Shown here: positions 26,704 through 35,711 of the stretch, in pieces
How positions within the stretch are numbered: position 1 is the first letter of the stretch
Layout: each line of letters begins with the position of its first letter
NCBI GenBank assembly: GCA_001787755.1
Contig: MFYJ01000001.1
Location: forward strand, 1 to 64,000
Source of the DNA: Candidatus Peribacteria bacterium RIFOXYB1_FULL_54_35
GTDB taxonomy: Bacteria > Patescibacteriota > Gracilibacteria > Peribacterales > Peribacteraceae
Direction: 5' to 3'
Length of the DNA: 64,000 nt
Made by a program: the position numbers and the translations under genes
Notes under the pieces: model-generated
What the model was told of the DNA's origin: nothing
What the model saw: the letters and a program-made list of their open reading frames with translations, nothing else
Databases searched by the model: none

Positions 26704-28050
26704 ATGTCCAAGCTGCCTACTGTAGCCATTGTCGGCCGGCCCAATACCGGGAAATCGACGCTCTTCAACAGGCTCATCGGCCGAAGGAAATCCATTGTCA
26801 GTGACATCCCGGGCACCACGCGGGACCATGTTGCACAGAGAGTGGAAGGGCAGCAGGTCGACTACCTGCTTGTTGACACCGGCGGAATGGGGGGAGGAAC
26901 GGAGGACAGCGACCTCGAAGGTGACGTACACAAACAATCACTCCTTGCCCTCGAACATGCAGACGTGATTGTCCTCACCATCAACAGCCGCGAAGACCTC
27001 ACATCGAGCGACTTTGAAATCATCGATACGCTGCGGAAGAGCAAGCGCGCCCACGTGCCTGTCATTCTCGCGGCAACCAAATGCGATAATCCCGAGGAGA
27101 TAGAGAGAGCACTCCCACAGTACTTCGGACTTGGTATTTCAGAGAATGTACTTGCCACCAGTGCCCCGCACAAAGTGGGGATCGACGATCTGCGGAACGC
27201 CATGGAGCAGGCACTCCTCTCCCTCCACTTCCGGAAAGAAGCGTCCGGAACGCCTTCCCAGAAACCGAACATTGCCATTATTGGGAAACCCAATGTCGGC
27301 AAGAGCTCCATCGTGAATGCTATGATGAGCGAGACACAACGAGCCAAATCACCCCTTCTGGTCTCGGAAATCCCCGGAACCACACGTGATTCCACAGACA
27401 CCGTGATCCGTTACCACGATCAGGAGTATGTCTTCATGGATACCGCCGGAATGAAGCGGCGGAAACAGACTGTCGATAACGAGATCGAGATTCATTCCTA
27501 CTTCCGCAGCGTGCAAGCTCTCGAACGGTGTGATATCTGTGTGCTGATACTCGATATACAGGAACCAGTTTCAAGACAGGATAAGCGCATCGCTGCCATG
27601 GCAGTGGAAGAAGGGAAAGGGCTCATCATCCTGCTGAACAAAATCGACCTGCTTCCAACCCCCCAGAAACAGGAGGCACTTGACCATACCGAGCGCATGC
27701 TGCAATTTTGCCGCTTCGCGCCTATCATCCCCTGCTCCGCAGAAACACGTGAAGGGCTCTTAAAACTCTTTGATGTCATTGAATCCGTGCAACGGAACCG
27801 CTCGCGAAGAATACCGACGAAGGATCTCCACCGCTGGTTCCAGGATGCCGTCGCAGGACAACCAATGGGATCTCTCGCAAGTTCCAAACACCTCACGCAG
27901 GCCGAGGAACTCCCACCGACCTTTGTGATTTTCGTGAAAGACCCACAGAAGGTGCAAATCTCGCAACTCCGGGCGCTCGAAAACAATCTTCGGCGTACCT
28001 ACGCATTCGAAGGAACACCTATCCGCTGGATCACGAAAGTAAGCAGCTAG
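26704..28050 (+). CDS. der: Ribosome-assembly GTPase Der (EngA)
   Basis: A 448-residue tandem GTPase needed for 50S subunit maturation. The first G domain has GRPNTGKST, DTGGM and TKCD (in place of the usual NKxD). The second has GKPNVGKSS, DTAGM and NKIDLL. The C-terminal KH-like domain (about 355-448) ends near the stop. A degenerate G4 in the first domain could alter nucleotide specificity. Its stop overlaps the convergent LOG-family gene by 4 nt. Confidence 0.96.
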   Translation: MSKLPTVAIVGRPNTGKSTLFNRLIGRRKSIVSDIPGTTRDHVAQRVEGQQVDYLLVDTGGMGGGTEDSDLEGDVHKQSLLALEHADVIVLTINSREDLTSSDFEIIDTLRKSKRAHVPVILAATKCDNPEEIERALPQYFGLGISENVLATSAPHKVGIDDLRNAMEQALLSLHFRKEASGTPSQKPNIAIIGKPNVGKSSIVNAMMSETQRAKSPLLVSEIPGTTRDSTDTVIRYHDQEYVFMDTAGMKRRKQTVDNEIEIHSYFRSVQALERCDICVLILDIQEPVSRQDKRIAAMAVEEGKGLIILLNKIDLLPTPQKQEALDHTERMLQFCRFAPIIPCSAETREGLLKLFDVIESVQRNRSRRIPTKDLHRWFQDAVAGQPMGSLASSKHLTQAEELPPTFVIFVKDPQKVQISQLRALENNLRRTYAFEGTPIRWITKVSS

Positions 28051-28733
28051 CCCCGCGAGCCGGGTTCTGCACTCCTCGTCTCCTCCTCGAGAACTCCTTC
28101 CAGCTCATGCTGTTCCCGCCGTCCCTCCGGCTTGTTATCGTCGATGACACGGCCATCTTCGTGAATGGGGAGCGGATACTCCTTAATAGCCTTCTCCAGC
28201 TTGTCCATCAGGACAGCAGGATCACTATCAAATACCATATTCGGTGCCACCTTTCTCTGGCAGAGATCTTCGATAATATGAGGAATAGAATCGCTGATTC
28301 CTCCCGTTTCCGTCAGCACTCCTATGGGACGCCCTTCTTCATAGGCGATGGTCAATTCATTGAGCGTGCCAATTCCTCCGCCAACGATCACGATGGCATC
28401 CGATGACCGAATATTGATGATGTCACGCTCCATGAACCCCATGCCGGTGAAAAGGATCATGTCATGAGTGTGCGGAGACTTGTACTCGTGGATATGGGCA
28501 TGTTTGGAAAAAGCGGGAGAAACACCAATGGTAAAACCGCCTGCCTCCTTCGCGCCGAGCAGCGCGTCATTCGGCAGCCCCGGGCAAGCACCGTTGATGA
28601 AGATATATCCGCGTTTGCCAATCTCCTGACCAAGCTTACGAGCCATTGTCCGCGCATGTTTGAACTCAATCTGCGGGCCGGATGCCGATCCCATGACTCC
28701 AATCTTGAGTTGATGTGCATTCTTTTCCACCAT
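28047..28733 (-). CDS. LOG-family (TIGR00725-like) nucleotide-binding protein
   Basis: A 228-residue Rossmann-like protein. The nucleotide-binding signature VGGGIGTLNE sits at about residue 120, in the place of the PGGxGTxxE motif of cytokinin-releasing LOG phosphoribohydrolases; an EKNAHQ-led N-terminus with GVMGSA opens the fold. It may cleave nucleoside monophosphates or bind nucleotides. The last 40 residues are a charged, low-complexity tail. I chose ATG 28733, six nt after a TACACT box, over an upstream start at 28772. Confidence 0.8.
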   Translation of the reverse strand: MVEKNAHQLKIGVMGSASGPQIEFKHARTMARKLGQEIGKRGYIFINGACPGLPNDALLGAKEAGGFTIGVSPAFSKHAHIHEYKSPHTHDMILFTGMGFMERDIINIRSSDAIVIVGGGIGTLNELTIAYEEGRPIGVLTETGGISDSIPHIIEDLCQRKVAPNMVFDSDPAVLMDKLEKAIKEYPLPIHEDGRVIDDNKPEGRREQHELEGVLEEETRSAEPGSRG

Positions 28734-28739
28734 AGAAAC

Positions 28740-28745
28740 AGTGTA
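28740..28745 (-). promoter_or_regulatory. -10 box (TACACT) before LOG-family gene
   Basis: TACACT on the minus strand ends 6 nt before ATG 28733, placing the expected transcription start on the start codon. Confidence 0.55.
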
Positions 28746-28805
28746 GCGGAGAATACATTTCTTTCCGATCATTATAGCCTAATTCATCTGTTGCATCAAC
28801 GCTCC

Positions 28806-29810
28806 TTAGCGCATGAACAAATAGCGATTGACATTGTGTTCTTCATTAGTCACTGCGTAATGAATCTCTCCATCGCTCCCGTGAAGGTAGTACCAGTACG
28901 CACTCTCCTGGGGGTACAGCGCCGCAAGAAAACTCGCAATGCCCACACTGGCGATGGGACCAGGGGGAAGCCCACGGAACTTTCGCGTGTTGTACGGCGA
29001 ATTCGTGTTCAGATCGGCCTGGGTGATGGCGTCTGTCTGCTTGTCCAGAATGTAACGCACCGTCGCATCCACACCAAGCCCCCGCCCGTCATCGAAACGC
29101 TTCCAGAGAATGCCTGAGACAACCGGCCGCTCGGTATCTGTGAGCGTTTCTTCCTCAATGAGAGATGCCATAGTGACGATCTCGTGCAGACTGCGCCCAG
29201 ATTGCCCTATCACCGATTCATACGGTCCCACCACCTTCTTCCGGAATGTCGTGAGGAGACGCTCGAGAAAGAATTTTGGGTGAAAGTCCTCCTTGGCAAC
29301 GAAGTACGTATCCGGATAGAGGTATCCCTCCACCTTCCCACCCCTCTGCGCAAGACCACCCACGGAAGGCAAAAACTCAAACGAGGAGAAGTCGCATTCC
29401 TGCGCGCAGCGCAAAATCTCCCCTGTTGCGCTGAAGCCGCGTTCTGCCATCAGTGCATCGATCTGCCGGACGGTGTACCCCTCCGGGATGGTGATGACCG
29501 CTTCATCCGCCTTCCCGCTCTGCAGTACTTCCACTATCTGCTCAACAGCCATAGAAGGCCGGAGAACGAACTTCCCCGCCTGCAGAGAACCGGTCTCCCC
29601 CTTCAGCCGCACATAGAGTGTGAAGGCAAGAGGAGACCTGATCACTCCCCGTTCGTGCAGAAGATCTGCAATTTGCTGCACGGAAAGGCCTGTCTCAACC
29701 TTGATGGTACTCCGTTCCTGGCTCGTACTCTCAACAGGGGCAAGTGCATTGAAGTACCAGAACACGGTGCCGCAGCCGAGAATGAGGAGAAGAAGAATGA
29801 GACGTCGCAT
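28806..29810 (-). CDS. mltG: Endolytic murein transglycosylase MltG (YceG)
   Basis: A 334-residue membrane-anchored enzyme that cuts nascent peptidoglycan and ends glycan strand elongation. It has one N-terminal helix (about 3-22), LysM-like and YceG domains, the EGYLYPDTYF motif and the catalytic segment ASLIEEET, then the substrate-site SPYNTRKFRGLPPGPI. The start codon lies 12 nt after the YbaB stop, so the two are probably cotranscribed. Confidence 0.94.
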   Translation of the reverse strand: MRRLILLLLILGCGTVFWYFNALAPVESTSQERSTIKVETGLSVQQIADLLHERGVIRSPLAFTLYVRLKGETGSLQAGKFVLRPSMAVEQIVEVLQSGKADEAVITIPEGYTVRQIDALMAERGFSATGEILRCAQECDFSSFEFLPSVGGLAQRGGKVEGYLYPDTYFVAKEDFHPKFFLERLLTTFRKKVVGPYESVIGQSGRSLHEIVTMASLIEEETLTDTERPVVSGILWKRFDDGRGLGVDATVRYILDKQTDAITQADLNTNSPYNTRKFRGLPPGPIASVGIASFLAALYPQESAYWYYLHGSDGEIHYAVTNEEHNVNRYLFMR

Positions 29811-29822
29811 AGCGATGATTCG

Positions 29823-30134
29823 TTACTTTCCAAGACCCCGCATACCCTCTTCTGTAGGAAGACCCATATCCCCCAGCACCCCCTGCATCTGCTCAGCGGC
29901 TACAACCTGCGCCTTCTTCAGTGCGCGGTTGAGCGCATCTATGAGACGCGGTGCTATCGATTCACGTGGTACCTCCTCGGCGATCTCAATACTCACCACT
30001 TCCTGTTCCCCGTTCACCACCACTTTCACTCCCTCCGCTTCCGCCTCCACATGTATTTTCTTCAGCAGTTTTCGCACTTTTTTGGCTTCCCGCTGCATAC
30101 GGAATAGATCCTTCGCTTGTGAGAGTGATGTCAT
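29823..30134 (-). CDS. YbaB/EbfC nucleoid-associated protein
   Basis: A 103-residue homodimeric DNA-binding protein that forms tweezer-like dimers and organises the nucleoid. Conserved features: a basic N-terminal helix, the central strand-turn-strand VKVVVNGEQEVVSIEI, and a C-terminal helix with a Gly/Met-rich tail. In other bacteria it lies by dnaX-recR; here it heads a pair with mltG. Confidence 0.9.
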   Translation of the reverse strand: MTSLSQAKDLFRMQREAKKVRKLLKKIHVEAEAEGVKVVVNGEQEVVSIEIAEEVPRESIAPRLIDALNRALKKAQVVAAEQMQGVLGDMGLPTEEGMRGLGK

Positions 30135-30350
30135 AGCGGGCCTACGCTATCTGCTCCGGCCTCCCCTGACAAGAAACAAGATACAAATAATAAGATGCAA
30201 ACAAATGCCAAATCACACTGCCCAAGATCCAAACAATCCTTATTGGAATTTAGAGATTGCATATTCTTTGGAACGGCTTACAAATTGCACCTTGGACCTT
30301 GTTTGGAACAACTTGTTCTTTGCATCTTGGATCTTTCTTCCTGAGGAAAA
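30135..30350. repeat. Intergenic inverted-repeat sequence between divergent genes
   Basis: AT-rich, with paired words such as AAGATGCAAACAA (30190-30205) against TTGTTCTTTGCATCTT (30310-30325), and CCAAACAATCC against CCTTGTTTGG. It looks like an imperfect long hairpin of the kind found elsewhere in this window. No gene is seen in it. Confidence 0.5.
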
Positions 30351-30379
30351 TTGAATTAAGAACAGAATTCAGCTATAAT
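30351..30379 (+). promoter_or_regulatory. Sigma70-type promoter, leaderless start of DUF1622 gene
   Basis: TTGAAT (30351-30356), 17-nt spacer, TATAAT (30374-30379), then 6 nt to ATG 30386. This is the clearest leaderless promoter in the window. Confidence 0.8.
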
Positions 30380-30385
30380 GCTTCG

Positions 30386-30898
30386 ATGACACAAATAGAA
30401 GACATTGCCAACGGAGCCCAACAGATTGTTGCAAATATTATGCAGAATGAAGACAGCTACACGGAAGTGGTTGAGGTACTGGAGCGCTCAGGCCTCGTCA
30501 TCGGCCTGGATGTGTTTTCTGTTCTCATTGCAGCAGTCATCGGATACATCGGTGTCATTGTGATGACCTATGGCTGTTTCAAAGGTGTTTGGGACTTTTC
30601 CCTCAGCATCGGAAAACGCACAACACACAGGCACCTCCCGATGATCCGCATAGAACTGGGCAAGCACCTGGCACTGGGACTGGAATTCCTGGTAGGCAAA
30701 GATATTGTGGAATCCATCGTCCACCCGACGTGGAACGATCTCGGCAAGCTTGGTGCCATCATCGCTCTGCGGACCGTCGTGACCGTCTTCCTCTCGCGCG
30801 AACTCAAAGAAGTGGAAGAGGAACTGAAAGTCGAAGGGCAGGAACTCGCGCTGGAAGAGCGGCGTTCGAAACTGGCGAGGCAGCAGAAGAGCGCTTAG
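30386..30898 (+). CDS. DUF1622 membrane protein
   Basis: A 170-residue DUF1622 protein: a soluble N-terminus, two or three membrane helices (about 32-60, 90-105 and 115-135) with the characteristic GKHLALGLEFLVGKDIVES and RTVVTVFLSREL segments, then a charged coiled-coil C-terminus. Function is unknown. ATG 30386 was chosen from the promoter position; an upstream in-frame start at 30257 lies in the inverted-repeat region. Confidence 0.88.
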   Translation: MTQIEDIANGAQQIVANIMQNEDSYTEVVEVLERSGLVIGLDVFSVLIAAVIGYIGVIVMTYGCFKGVWDFSLSIGKRTTHRHLPMIRIELGKHLALGLEFLVGKDIVESIVHPTWNDLGKLGAIIALRTVVTVFLSRELKEVEEELKVEGQELALEERRSKLARQQKSA

Positions 30899-30983
30899 TT
30901 TGAGGGAGGTAAATACTTTATGTTTTAGAAAGAACATAAATCTCACATTTGGGTTACAATCTTAGTATTGTTTCCCTTTTTTA

Positions 30984-31796
30984 GTGATGCAAAGCAACTA
31001 CTACGTTTACGTGTATATCGACCCACGTAACTTTGAAGAGTTTTATTATGGCAAAGGAAAGGGCAACCGAAAGAATGCTCATCTGAAAGACAAAAAGGAT
31101 TCCGAGAAAACAAACATAATCAAGGCCATACGAAAAGAAGGTTTGGAACCTATTGTAAAAGTAATTGCAAAAGACCTTACAGAGAAGGAAGCCTTATTGA
31201 TCGAAAAAACTCTTATTTGGAAATTAGGAAAAAATCTGACCAATCTCTCATCGGGTCATTTTGCGGACAAATTCAGAAGGCACCACACTTTCCATCTCAA
31301 TCTTAACGGCTTTGATTTTGAAAATGGCCTTTATTACGTAAATGTTGGCGAACGAAAAGGTGGGAACAGATCTTGGATTGATTGCAGAAAATTCGGCTTT
31401 CTATCTGCAGGCCAACATCCCAAATACAGCAAACCCCTTCATACTTTGAATAAGGGTGACATTATTGTCGCCTATCTCAAATCTAAAGGATACGTCGGGA
31501 TTGGGAAAATTACCGCGACAGCACAACGAGTAAATGATTTCAGAGTGAATGGTAAGCCTCTGCAGCACATGCAGTTATACAACAAGAACATCTTCAAAAA
31601 CTGCCACAACAAAAATTCCGAGTATCTTGTTAAAGTTAAATGGATCAAATCCGTTTCAGCAGAAGAGGCCAAATGGGAGGCCGGTTTATATGCAATAGAA
31701 TTGATAAAAGCCTCATTAGAAAACCAGGATGCAACGATTAAATTCCTCGAAAAGGAATTCAAAGTCAGTTTTAGTGATCTATTATATGGGGCTTGA
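30984..31796 (+). CDS. GIY-YIG nuclease fused to an EVE/PUA-like domain
   Basis: A 270-residue two-domain protein (GTG 30984 or ATG 30987). Residues 5-85 form a LEM-3-type GIY-YIG nuclease (YVYVYIDP, then FYYGKGKGNR, and a downstream EALLIEKTLI glutamate). Residues 105-180 look like an EVE/PUA-like domain: SWIDCRKFGFLSAGQHPKY, then LNKGDIIVAYLKSKGYVGIGKI. EVE-type domains recognise modified bases and are often fused to nucleases in modification-dependent restriction, so a defence role is plausible but is inference. It is AT-rich against its neighbours and ends 12 nt before a duplicate of the traD-like gene's 3' end. Confidence 0.75.
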   Translation: MMQSNYYVYVYIDPRNFEEFYYGKGKGNRKNAHLKDKKDSEKTNIIKAIRKEGLEPIVKVIAKDLTEKEALLIEKTLIWKLGKNLTNLSSGHFADKFRRHHTFHLNLNGFDFENGLYYVNVGERKGGNRSWIDCRKFGFLSAGQHPKYSKPLHTLNKGDIIVAYLKSKGYVGIGKITATAQRVNDFRVNGKPLQHMQLYNKNIFKNCHNKNSEYLVKVKWIKSVSAEEAKWEAGLYAIELIKASLENQDATIKFLEKEFKVSFSDLLYGA

Positions 31797-31808
31797 GAGG
31801 CATTAAGA

Positions 31809-31853
31809 TCAATTCCTCTGAATCACAATTCTGTCTTCAATCTCCTGATCAAC
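31809..31853 (-). pseudogene. Remnant second 3' end of the traD-like gene
   Basis: On the minus strand these 15 codons encode VDQEIEDRIVIQRN and a stop. The intact gene ends VDQEIEDRIGIQRS at 31927. Four codons differ synonymously (Glu, Asp, Arg, Ile) and two differ in the residue encoded. The two ends are separated by 73 bp (31854-31926). Confidence 0.85.
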
Positions 31854-31926
31854 CCTTCGACAGGCTCCAGCCTCCGCGCTTCGTGCTTCGGCCGACAGGC
31901 AGGGTAAACTTCTTCCCTGTCTGCTT
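31854..31926. repeat. REP-like insert at the 3' end of the traD-like gene
   Basis: Contains the REP-type word CCTTCGACAGGCTCCAG, CTTCG repeats and an inverted pair GACAGGCAGGG/CCCTGTCTGC. It sits exactly between the two versions of the gene's 3' end. Confidence 0.7.
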
Positions 31927-34548
31927 TTAGCTCCTCTGAATTCCGATGCGATCCTCAATCTCCTGATCAACGAACACCTTTTTGCGGGCGTACTTCAGGC
32001 GGCTGTACTCCTTCACAAGCTTAGCAAGTTCCTCGTTACGATCAGACTCGTCCCAGATGGTACTCAAGCTGAAGGGGCGTGACTGCACGTTGTTGATGTT
32101 CAGTTTGCAGTAACAGTTGAAATTCGGAATGCCTATGACGTCCTGCTCAGAGAGAACCGGAGCAAACTCCTTGGCCATGTACTCCGCATCCTCCGCACCG
32201 ATCTTGAAACTCATGATGGTACCCACGTTCCCGAAGACCGCATCGCGCATTTTGGTGCTTGATTCGCCATACGCAGACGTCTTCCCTACCAGCTGCCCGA
32301 TGTACTGGTGCGCCATGATGAGCGCAAGTTCATACTTACGTGCCTCAGAGAGGATAGTAGCGAAGGCGTCGGTCACGAAATTCTGGAACTCGTCCACATA
32401 CAGGTAGAAGCGCTTGCGGTCCGCCCTCGGGACATCTGCACGGCTCAGGGCAGCCATACTGATCTTATTCACGAAGATGAGGCCGAGGAGTTCCGCATTC
32501 GTATCGCCGATTTTTCCCTTGGAGAGATTCACGAGAAGTACCTTCTGGGTGTCCATCACTTCCCGGATATTGAAAGCGCTTTTGGGCTGCCCGATGATGT
32601 TGCGCATGGTCGTATTCGTGATGAACGGACCGAACTTCGAACTGAAGTAAGGAATCATCTCCTGCTTCTCGCGTTCCCCTGTCTGGGCTATTTCATGGTC
32701 CCAGAAACTCCGCACCACAGGATTCCCGATCTTGCTGACCTTGTAACGCTGGAACTCTTCGTCCACGAAGAGGCGCGGAACGTCGATGAGCGTCGCACCC
32801 TCCTCCTCGTCGTCCATCAATGTGAGACACCCGTTGCGGAAGTAGTGCTGGATGCGCGGGCCGAAGATCTCGTTTCCGAAGAGCTTGATGAAAATCTCCA
32901 TGGCATCGAGAGCTGCACGGTCCTTCTCTTCCGGTGTTCTCGCCTCCAGCATATTCAGCCCCATGGGCCGGTTGATGTCGGAGGGATCAAAGACGATGAC
33001 TTCCTTCGCACGGGACCTGGGCGTGTGAGCGAGCGCATCCTCCACCAAGTCTCCATGAGGATCGACCATGCAGAGGCCATCACCATTCGCAATGTCCTGG
33101 CGGGACATCCAGCTCAAAAGTGCTGATTTTCCCGAACCGGATTTTCCGATGATGTAGTGGTGGCGTGTCCGGTCTTTTCCGAGGAACCGGACAGGTGTCT
33201 CGACGCCACGGTACTTGTTGTTCCCAAGCAGTATGCCTTCTGCAGGTGTATCGGGCGGCGGCGGCAGGACTTTGTAGGTACTCCACTGGATGACAGGAAT
33301 TTTGTTGTAGCGGCTGTCCGGGAAGTGGTAGAGGCCTGCGAGCTCCTTCTCTACGAGAAGACACTGCGTATGGTAGTAGCCATTCAGCCGCCGCTTCCAC
33401 ATGGAATAGATGAACCTGGCATTCCACCTGAGCGGCATGATTTCCGTAAACATGCGCCTGTTCACGAAGTAGTTCCCGTAGCTATCTTTGAAGGAGTTGA
33501 ATGCCACCTGCATGTTGTTCGTGATCTCGATAGCCCTCTGCCACGTGCTCGAAGAAGCAAGAATGCGTACAGAGCAGTGGTAGAAACTCATGCCGCCCTT
33601 CTCCCCCATGCGCTTGTAGAGTTCCTCCTCCGGCTGAATCATACGGATGAATGCATCCCCCTGCTTTGCCCCCGGAGCCATGTTTTTGGACGGATCGGAG
33701 GAGAACATGTCGAAGAAATAGCCGAGGAGAGCAAGCCCGGGAATATGCTTGAGAAAATTATCCTTTTTCCCTTTGAACCTCATGGACGCGAAATCCTGGG
33801 ATTTCTTCCCCCACCTGTTGGAGAATGAAGGAGTCATCACCATCTGAATGGCCGCCACTTCGTCTTCCTGCAGCTTGCTGAGAACGTTGGCAATACCATT
33901 GAGCGGATCATCCTGCATCTGCTCATAGAAACGCAGCGGATACATGAATGGCCTCTTGAGTATCATGTTGTACCCAACAAGCTGCTTGCCCTTCGGCCAG
34001 ATATCCGGAACTTTCTCCGGATACACTTCTGCGTCCGGATAGAATGCAGTGATCTGCTTCTCGACGATAGAAGCAAACTTTGGCTGCGTTACCACGTAGA
34101 ACACCAGCTCCCCCTTATCGAGGAACATCTCCATGCTGATGGTGAGATAGCGGAAAATCCAGAAGTGCAGCGTCTGCCAGATGGTGAGACTGCGCACTTC
34201 CCAGAGCGCGCGGTACAGCTGCTCCATCACAGCCATCTTCTCTTTGAAATCTTTATCCGTTCGCTTTTCCTGGTCAACCTTGCTGTCACTGCGGGGCTGG
34301 ATAATCTTCAGCGCCACGAGCTTCTTCGCTTGGCGCAGCGCATAGAAAAAGCGGGCGTACTTTTTGAAAAACCTCCACAGCAGATAGGCAGAGAGAATCC
34401 AGAGCAGTGCTTCAATGGAATTGCCTGCAGGATCCTCGGTGATCCAATCCCACAAAGTGAACCAGATATCCGCTTTGAGCACACTCGTACCCAGCGCTGC
34501 AATACCCAGCAGAAGAGGCCAGAAAAACAAGGAGAGAAAGCCAGCCAC
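31927..34548 (-). CDS. VirD4/TraD-like type IV secretion ATPase
   Basis: An 873-residue protein: two N-terminal membrane helices (about 2-24 and 45-65), a family-specific middle region, and a VirD4/TraG/TrwB-type RecA-like motor with Walker A IGKSGSGKSAL (about 417), a DPHGDLVED segment, and Walker B YLYVDEFQNF, followed by LIMAHQYIGQL. Coupling ATPases feed DNA or protein into type IV secretion channels. No relaxase or VirB4 is nearby. It is a paralogue of the gene at 57608-60103. The start is GTG at 34548, with TACAAT about 45 nt upstream. Its 3' end is duplicated downstream. Confidence 0.88.
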   Translation of the reverse strand: MAGFLSLFFWPLLLGIAALGTSVLKADIWFTLWDWITEDPAGNSIEALLWILSAYLLWRFFKKYARFFYALRQAKKLVALKIIQPRSDSKVDQEKRTDKDFKEKMAVMEQLYRALWEVRSLTIWQTLHFWIFRYLTISMEMFLDKGELVFYVVTQPKFASIVEKQITAFYPDAEVYPEKVPDIWPKGKQLVGYNMILKRPFMYPLRFYEQMQDDPLNGIANVLSKLQEDEVAAIQMVMTPSFSNRWGKKSQDFASMRFKGKKDNFLKHIPGLALLGYFFDMFSSDPSKNMAPGAKQGDAFIRMIQPEEELYKRMGEKGGMSFYHCSVRILASSSTWQRAIEITNNMQVAFNSFKDSYGNYFVNRRMFTEIMPLRWNARFIYSMWKRRLNGYYHTQCLLVEKELAGLYHFPDSRYNKIPVIQWSTYKVLPPPPDTPAEGILLGNNKYRGVETPVRFLGKDRTRHHYIIGKSGSGKSALLSWMSRQDIANGDGLCMVDPHGDLVEDALAHTPRSRAKEVIVFDPSDINRPMGLNMLEARTPEEKDRAALDAMEIFIKLFGNEIFGPRIQHYFRNGCLTLMDDEEEGATLIDVPRLFVDEEFQRYKVSKIGNPVVRSFWDHEIAQTGEREKQEMIPYFSSKFGPFITNTTMRNIIGQPKSAFNIREVMDTQKVLLVNLSKGKIGDTNAELLGLIFVNKISMAALSRADVPRADRKRFYLYVDEFQNFVTDAFATILSEARKYELALIMAHQYIGQLVGKTSAYGESSTKMRDAVFGNVGTIMSFKIGAEDAEYMAKEFAPVLSEQDVIGIPNFNCYCKLNINNVQSRPFSLSTIWDESDRNEELAKLVKEYSRLKYARKKVFVDQEIEDRIGIQRS

Positions 34549-34631
34549 GAAGCGAGAGAAGGGTTAGGAGAACGATACCAAGAATTCCGTGTATTGTAGC
34601 ATATTTTCGGTTCTAAAGGTAGTACTTCAGC

Positions 34632-35672
34632 CTACTCACTGCTGCAGGAAGACACTTGCATGGTCATTTCTCTTCTCCGTCCTTCCTGTGTCCCGAAAAT
34701 AAAACGGTACTCACCGCTCATGGAAGGAACGAAGCGAAACCGCTCCTCCGGGCCCACAAAATCCTGTATCCGCACCGTGTGCCCATCCGGGTAGGTAATA
34801 CTTCGCACAACAAAGTAGCGGTTGGAGCCGAGATAGACCGAATCTCCAAGTGAGAGTGTATGGGGTAATCCCCTGTGGAAGCGCACATCACGCGTAATAC
34901 GGCGCTGGTATGCCCGGGGCTTATCGGAACACTCATCCACCAGTTCCTTGTCGCCTAACCGACGGAATGTTGCCTGTATGACCCCGCGGGATATGGGAGA
35001 TATTCTCTCGAACGCTGCTCTGCTCAGATCCATATCCCGGCCGTCTACATAGGGGCCACGGTCATTGATACGCACGACCACGCTCTTCTGATTCTCCAGA
35101 TTTGTGACCTGTACAAGCGTGTCCTGCGGGAAACTGCGGTGCGCCGCTGTGAGCGCTTCCATATCGAACGTTTCCCCAAATGCGGTGCCCTGGCCGTGAA
35201 AATCATCTGCATAGAAACTCACAGAATGGACTTCCTCATTGAGGAATGTATCGAGCGAGCGCATGAAGTCGAGCAGTTGCTCCCTGCTCTCTATGAAAGC
35301 ATCTCCTCTGCGCTGCGCGATCGGATATTTCGCGAGCAGCCTGTCAAGATCGGACCGCTCAATATCCGGTCGTTCCTCCACATTGCGTGACCGGAAAAGC
35401 CACAGGAGAGCATCTTCCTGCGAGAGAGGATCTCCGGGACGAAAGAGCGTTTCTTCATCAAAAAATTTGCGGTCTTTTGCGTACGTAATTTCCAGATACC
35501 CCTCCACATCTTCCCTCACATCCTCGAATGGCACGGAACTTACTTCGTATGCAGGCCTGCGAATGGATTCCCACAACAGCAGAAACCCATCGCGACGGCT
35601 GAGGGGGCTGCTCGCCAGAGCAGAAAATGGAAGGGCACACAGAAGGAAAAGAAATATGATATTTCTCAACAT
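34632..35672 (-). CDS. RlpA-like double-psi beta-barrel protein with SLH-like N-terminus
   Basis: A 346-residue exported protein. It has a signal peptide (about 1-20, ending ALA), an SLH-like region (about 22-120) that may bind cell-wall polymers, and an RlpA double-psi barrel (about 145-220) with the [16 protein letters not shown] and [16 protein letters not shown] motifs. RlpA proteins are septal peptidoglycan glycosidases or wall binders. A beta-rich C-terminus of unknown type follows. Its neighbour upstream is a second barrel-type wall enzyme, suggesting a cell-wall remodelling pair. Confidence 0.85.
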   Translation of the reverse strand: MLRNIIFLFLLCALPFSALASSPLSRRDGFLLLWESIRRPAYEVSSVPFEDVREDVEGYLEITYAKDRKFFDEETLFRPGDPLSQEDALLWLFRSRNVEERPDIERSDLDRLLAKYPIAQRRGDAFIESREQLLDFMRSLDTFLNEEVHSVSFYADDFHGQGTAFGETFDMEALTAAHRSFPQDTLVQVTNLENQKSVVVRINDRGPYVDGRDMDLSRAAFERISPISRGVIQATFRRLGDKELVDECSDKPRAYQRRITRDVRFHRGLPHTLSLGDSVYLGSNRYFVVRSITYPDGHTVRIQDFVGPEERFRFVPSMSGEYRFIFGTQEGRRREMTMQVSSCSSE

Positions 35673-35711
35673 AAACAGAGTGCATTCTCAGAGAAAGAAG
35701 AGCAATTGACT

